From NCBI RefSeq assembly GCF_900637295.1, contig NZ_LR134363.1, positions 186,001 to 250,000 of the forward strand: a DNA stretch of 64,000 nt. The letters are read 5' to 3'. This document shows, piece after piece, positions 60,393 to 64,000 of this stretch (position 1 is its first letter; each line of letters opens with the position of its first letter). The notes beneath the pieces are model-generated. The model was given only the letters and a program-made list of their open reading frames with translations, had not been told where the DNA came from and did not search any database. A program made the translations under genes and the position numbers. The DNA is from Actinomyces slackii. GTDB taxonomy: Bacteria; Actinomycetota; Actinomycetes; Actinomycetales; Actinomycetaceae.

Positions 60393-62897
60393 ATGAGAAG
60401 GATGACCCGCCCCCTGAGCGCCCTGGCCGTCCTGGTCCTGGCCATCGCCGGAGCGGCACTGCCGAGCGGCACCGGCTCCGCTCAGGAGCCCGAGGGCGAG
60501 CAGTGGCGCCCCACCGTCCACTACACCCCCGAGCGCAACTGGATGAACGACCCCAACGGCCTGGTCTACTACGACGGGGAGTACCACCTCTTCTACCAGT
60601 ACAACCCCGAGGGCTCCCAGTGGGGGAACATGTCCTGGGGCCACGCGATCTCCACCGACCTGGTCCACTGGAAGGAGCAGGAGGTCGCCATCCCCTACAC
60701 CGATGAGTACGGGGTGTTCTCCGGCTCGGCCGTCGTCGACCATGAGAACACCTCAGGACTGGGCAGCCGCGACAACCCGCCCATGGTGGCGGTGTGGACG
60801 CGCGCGGACAACGCCTCGGGCAACCAGTCCCAGTCCCTGGCCTACTCCACGGACAAGGGCCGCACCTGGGCGCTGTACAACAACGGCGACCCGGTCCTGG
60901 ACATCGGCTCAACCGAGTTCCGCGACCCCAAGGTCTTCTGGGATGAGACCTCCTCGCGCTGGACCATGGTGGTGGCGCACTCCACCGAGCACAGGGTCTC
61001 CTTCTACTCCTCCCCGGACCTCATCCACTGGACCGAGGAGTCCTCCTTCGGCCCGGAGGGCGACACCTCCGCCGTATGGGAGTGCCCCGACCTCTTCCCC
61101 CTGCCCGTGGACGGCGACCCGCAGCGCACCAAATGGGTCCTGGTGGTCACGCTGGGCGACTCCGCCCAGTACTTCGTCGGCGACTGGGACGGCTCCACCT
61201 TCACCCCCGATGAGGAGATCCCCCACTACGACGGCTCGGAGGGAGCCATCCTGGCCGACTTCGAGGACGGCTACGGCTCCTGGAAGCCCCAGGGCGAGGC
61301 CTTCGGCACGGCGCCGGCCACCGGGGACCTGCCCGGGCACCTGGGAGCGGGCTACGTGGACTCCTTCGGGGCCGGCGATCACCAGACCGGCTCCCTGACC
61401 TCTGAGGAGTTCACGATCTCCGCCCCCTACATCAACGCCCTTGTCGGCGGCGGCGACCACCCCTACGACCCCGCCGCTACCGGGGACAACGGCGGAGGCA
61501 CCCTCCTGGCCGGGTTCGACGGCTCCTGGGACGGGTGGACCGTTGAGGGTCAGGCCCTGGGAGACGCTCCAGCCACTGGTGCGCACCCCGGCCAGCAGAC
61601 CATCGTCAACCAGCAGGGCAGCGGCCTGCTCAACACCTTCTACGACACGGCCACCGGCCAGGGGACGGATACCACCACCGCGACCGCCACCTCCCCGGAG
61701 TTCACCATCGACCAGGACTACATCAACCTCCTCATCGGCGGCGGGGCCAAGCCGCGCGCGCAGCAGGAGGGCCCCGCCGTCGTCGAGCTCCTCGTCGATG
61801 GCAAGGTGGTGCGCAGCGCCACCGGGAAGAACCTGGAGGAGCTCAACTGGCAGACCTGGGACGTCGCGGACCTGAAGGGCGAGAAGGCCACCATCCGCGC
61901 GGTCGATGAGAGCACCGGGGACTGGGGCCACGTCCTCCTGGACGAGGTTCGCCTGTCCAACCGCCCCGCCTCCCCCTTCCCCTCCAACACCTCCCTCAAC
62001 GTCGTGGTCGACGGGACGGTGGTGGCCTCGACCACCGGGAACGGATCGGGGAGCCTGCAGTGGACCAGCATGGACGTCAGCGCCTACCAGGGCCGCACCG
62101 CCACGCTCGTCATGCAGGACAACAACGCCACCGCCAACTGGGGCCATTTCATGGTCGACCAGATCATCGCCTCGCGGACCAAGGCCTTCTCCGGGGCCGA
62201 CGTCGTCCCCCGGCTGGATTACGGGCGCGACTACTACGCGGCCGTGACCTGGAACGACGCGCCCGATGGCCAGCGCTACCAGATCGGCTGGATGTCCAAC
62301 TGGGACTACGTGCGCTCACTGCCCACCACCACCTGGCGCTCGGCCATGTCCGTGGTGCGCCGCCTGTCCCTGAGCACGATCGACGGCAGGGCCCAGCTGG
62401 TCGCCGAGCCCGTCGAGGCCCTGGAGAAGCTGCGCACCGGCAAGGAGGTCTCGCTCTCGGAGGTCACCATCCCCGAGGGCACCACGCCCCTGAAGCAGGC
62501 CAAGGGCAGGGCGCTGGACATCACCGTCGCCCTGGACCCCGGTGATGCCGAGGTCAGCGGGCTCAAGGTCCTCCAGGGCAAGGACGACTACACCCTCATC
62601 GGCTACGACACCGCCGGCCAGCAGGTCGTGGTCGACCGCTCCCACTCGGGGATCACCGACTTCTCGCCCTCCTTCCCCGGGCGCAGCGCCGTGCGGGTCC
62701 CCCTGGACGATGAGGGCCTGGTTCGACTGCGGATCATCGTCGACGCCCACTCAGTGGAGGTCTTCGCCGCCGACGGCTCGCGCGTCATCACCGACACGGT
62801 CTACCCCGACCAGGACTCCCTCGGCGTGGGCTTCTACGCCGAGGGCGGCGAGGCGAGGGTCGAGTCGCTGAGCCTCTGGCACCTGCGGGCCCCCTAA
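60393..62897 (+). CDS. GH32 secreted fructanase with nested inserted modules
   Basis: An 834-residue secreted enzyme starting at ATG 60393 (GAAGGAG upstream). A signal peptide covers residues 1-30. The GH32 propeller has nucleophile Asp53 in WMNDPNG, Asp178 in FRDPKVFW and Glu230 in WECPDLF. The propeller then breaks at about residue 286. Residues 286-369 are the first half of a beta-sandwich module (DFEDGYGSWKPQGEAFGTAPATG). Residues 370-531 are a whole second copy (GFDGSWDGWTVEGQALGDAPATG to WGHVLLDEVRLSN). Residues 532-596 are the second half of the first copy (NVVVDGTVVAS to WGHFMVDQII). The propeller resumes at about 602. No wall anchor. Likely releases fructose from levan or inulin. Confidence 0.92.
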   Translation: MRRMTRPLSALAVLVLAIAGAALPSGTGSAQEPEGEQWRPTVHYTPERNWMNDPNGLVYYDGEYHLFYQYNPEGSQWGNMSWGHAISTDLVHWKEQEVAIPYTDEYGVFSGSAVVDHENTSGLGSRDNPPMVAVWTRADNASGNQSQSLAYSTDKGRTWALYNNGDPVLDIGSTEFRDPKVFWDETSSRWTMVVAHSTEHRVSFYSSPDLIHWTEESSFGPEGDTSAVWECPDLFPLPVDGDPQRTKWVLVVTLGDSAQYFVGDWDGSTFTPDEEIPHYDGSEGAILADFEDGYGSWKPQGEAFGTAPATGDLPGHLGAGYVDSFGAGDHQTGSLTSEEFTISAPYINALVGGGDHPYDPAATGDNGGGTLLAGFDGSWDGWTVEGQALGDAPATGAHPGQQTIVNQQGSGLLNTFYDTATGQGTDTTTATATSPEFTIDQDYINLLIGGGAKPRAQQEGPAVVELLVDGKVVRSATGKNLEELNWQTWDVADLKGEKATIRAVDESTGDWGHVLLDEVRLSNRPASPFPSNTSLNVVVDGTVVASTTGNGSGSLQWTSMDVSAYQGRTATLVMQDNNATANWGHFMVDQIIASRTKAFSGADVVPRLDYGRDYYAAVTWNDAPDGQRYQIGWMSNWDYVRSLPTTTWRSAMSVVRRLSLSTIDGRAQLVAEPVEALEKLRTGKEVSLSEVTIPEGTTPLKQAKGRALDITVALDPGDAEVSGLKVLQGKDDYTLIGYDTAGQQVVVDRSHSGITDFSPSFPGRSAVRVPLDDEGLVRLRIIVDAHSVEVFAADGSRVITDTVYPDQDSLGVGFYAEGGEARVESLSLWHLRAP

Positions 62898-62979
62898 CCC
62901 TGAGTCCGCCAATTTGCGTGAGTTCGTACTTTTCCGGGCCCGGAAAAGTACGAACTCACGCAAATTGGCGGAGTCAGGG
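62898..62979. terminator. 82-base near-perfect palindrome, no loop
   Basis: Arms of 41 bases (62898-62938 and 62939-62979) are perfect inverted repeats except for one position, and meet at CCGGGCCCGG with no spacer. It lies between the convergent fructanase and LacI genes. It can end transcription both ways, but its length and lack of loop are unusual for that. Confidence 0.8.
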
Positions 62980-62984
62980 GTGGA

Positions 62985-63995
62985 TCAGGCCGAGTTGCGG
63001 CGCACGAGACGGCCGGGCAGGAACGTGGTGGCCGGAACCTCCCCGCCCGCGATGAGCGTCAGGAGATGATCCACGCCCACGCGCCCCATCTCCTCGAAGG
63101 GCAGGGCCACCGTGGTCAGGGCGGGATGGAGCTGGTCGGCGATGAGCTCCTGGTCATCGATCCCGATCACGGCGACGTCGTCGCGCACCCGCAGCCCCCG
63201 CTCGCGCAGGGCGTCGTAGGCGCCCATGGCCATACGGTCGTTGCCGCACAGCAGCGCGGTCATCCAGGGGTCGGCATCCATGAGGGCGCAGGCGGCCGCG
63301 TACCCGCCGCGGGTCGTACCGTGGCCGACGGCCGAGCGCACCGTCTCCCACGCGATCCCCGCCTGGGCCAGGTACTCCTCGCAGCCGGCCCGCCGCCCGG
63401 GGGCGGCCTCGCCGTCGTCGGCCAACTCGATGACGCCGATATCGCGGTGATGCCCCTCCAGCAGCGCCTGCGCCTCCAGGCGCCCCAGGGAGTACTCATC
63501 GGGGCGGACCTCGGGCAGGCCCGAGCCGGGATCGGTGCAGTGGACCAGGACCGTGGGGATCTCACGGGCCTGGGGCGGCATGCTCACCTGGCAGTGCCAG
63601 CCAGTGGCGTAGATGATGCCCTCCACCCTGGCCTTGAGGAGGGTCTCGAAGGCCTCCGGGTCCTCCTCGCCGCTGGGGGTGGTGGGCACGATGAACAGGG
63701 AGTACCCCGCCTGACGGGCCGCGTCCTGAACCCCCCGGATCGTAGCCGAGCCCAGCGGGCTGGTGACGATCTCGGAGACCAGGCCGATCTGGCCGGTGCG
63801 CCGTGAGGCCAGGGCGCGGGCGGCGTCGTGGGGCCGGTATCCGAGCTCCCGCGCGGCCTGGCGGATCTTCTCCCGGGTGCTGGCGGGGATGCGGACATCC
63901 GAGCGCTCGTTGAGCACGAAGGACACCGTGGTCCGCGAGACGCCGACGGCGCGGGCCACATCCTCCATGGTGGTCTTACGGGGGGTTCTCACCAC
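62985..63995 (-). CDS. LacI-family transcriptional regulator
   Basis: A 336-residue repressor. The N-terminal helix-turn-helix and hinge ([36 protein letters not shown], then [13 protein letters not shown]) are complete. The periplasmic-binding-protein-like sensor domain follows ([42 protein letters not shown]). It ends [12 protein letters not shown]. The start is GTG 63995 or GTG 63992; upstream sequence is cut by the window, so its own promoter is not visible. It is convergent with the fructanase, whose promoter holds two matching operators, and it probably also controls the PTS operon. The inducer may be fructose or a fructose phosphate. Confidence 0.92.
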   Translation of the reverse strand: MVRTPRKTTMEDVARAVGVSRTTVSFVLNERSDVRIPASTREKIRQAARELGYRPHDAARALASRRTGQIGLVSEIVTSPLGSATIRGVQDAARQAGYSLFIVPTTPSGEEDPEAFETLLKARVEGIIYATGWHCQVSMPPQAREIPTVLVHCTDPGSGLPEVRPDEYSLGRLEAQALLEGHHRDIGVIELADDGEAAPGRRAGCEEYLAQAGIAWETVRSAVGHGTTRGGYAAACALMDADPWMTALLCGNDRMAMGAYDALRERGLRVRDDVAVIGIDDQELIADQLHPALTTVALPFEEMGRVGVDHLLTLIAGGEVPATTFLPGRLVRRNSA

Positions 63996-64000
63996 TCTCC

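Overview
The window is a high-GC actinobacterial chromosome segment. Gene content points to Actinomyces (family Actinomycetaceae): levansucrase plus fructanases, LppM-like and LytR_C envelope proteins, NCBI-style actinobacterial housekeeping order, GTG starts and sortase-like tails. Species cannot be fixed from the sequence alone.

Layout. 1-1.6 kb: two LppM-like envelope proteins in tandem. 1.7-10.2 kb: conserved purA, fba, TrmH-family methyltransferase and pyrE block, interrupted by an ABC sugar importer (binding protein, two permeases, DUF624 protein; no ATPase). The TrmH-family protein carries an unexpected N-terminal XRE helix-turn-helix domain, with perfect palindromes just upstream. 10.3-17.1 kb: a seven-gene minus-strand operon for nitrite reduction to ammonia (nrfH, nrfA) and System II cytochrome c maturation (TPR protein, CcdA, ResB, CcsB, TlpA-like thioredoxin). 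17.3-28.3 kb: housekeeping and small envelope genes (tpx, SDR, xth, LytR_C protein, ung, ispF, cysS, rlmB, LytTR/DUF3021 pair, several unknowns).

28.3-34.6 kb: a DeoR-family regulator divergent from an ABC sugar operon that ends with a ketose-bisphosphate aldolase and an ADP-dependent glucokinase/phosphofructokinase-like kinase. 34.6-45.7 kb: DUF4032 protein, a large unknown membrane protein, an orphan UgpC/MsmK-type ATPase that probably energises both ABC importers, a Ser/Thr kinase, a DsbA-like protein, tRNA-Thr(TGT), an RNA uracil methyltransferase, an orphan PAS protein and a GNAT enzyme.

45.8-64 kb: fructan metabolism region. It holds a choice-of-anchor L surface protein, a GH68 levansucrase, a GH32 lipoprotein, two HAD phosphatases, a mannose-class PTS (IIA-IIB-IIC-IID, same order as levDEFG of Bacillus subtilis), nadE, a PspC protein, a large secreted GH32 fructanase with nested inserted modules, and a LacI-family regulator. 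LacI-type operator palindromes (TAACGCGCGTTA) lie in front of the GH32 fructanase, and an 11/12 match lies in front of the PTS operon, so these appear to form one regulon. Sucrose would be polymerised to levan outside the cell, hydrolysed back by the GH32 enzymes, and the fructose taken up by the PTS.
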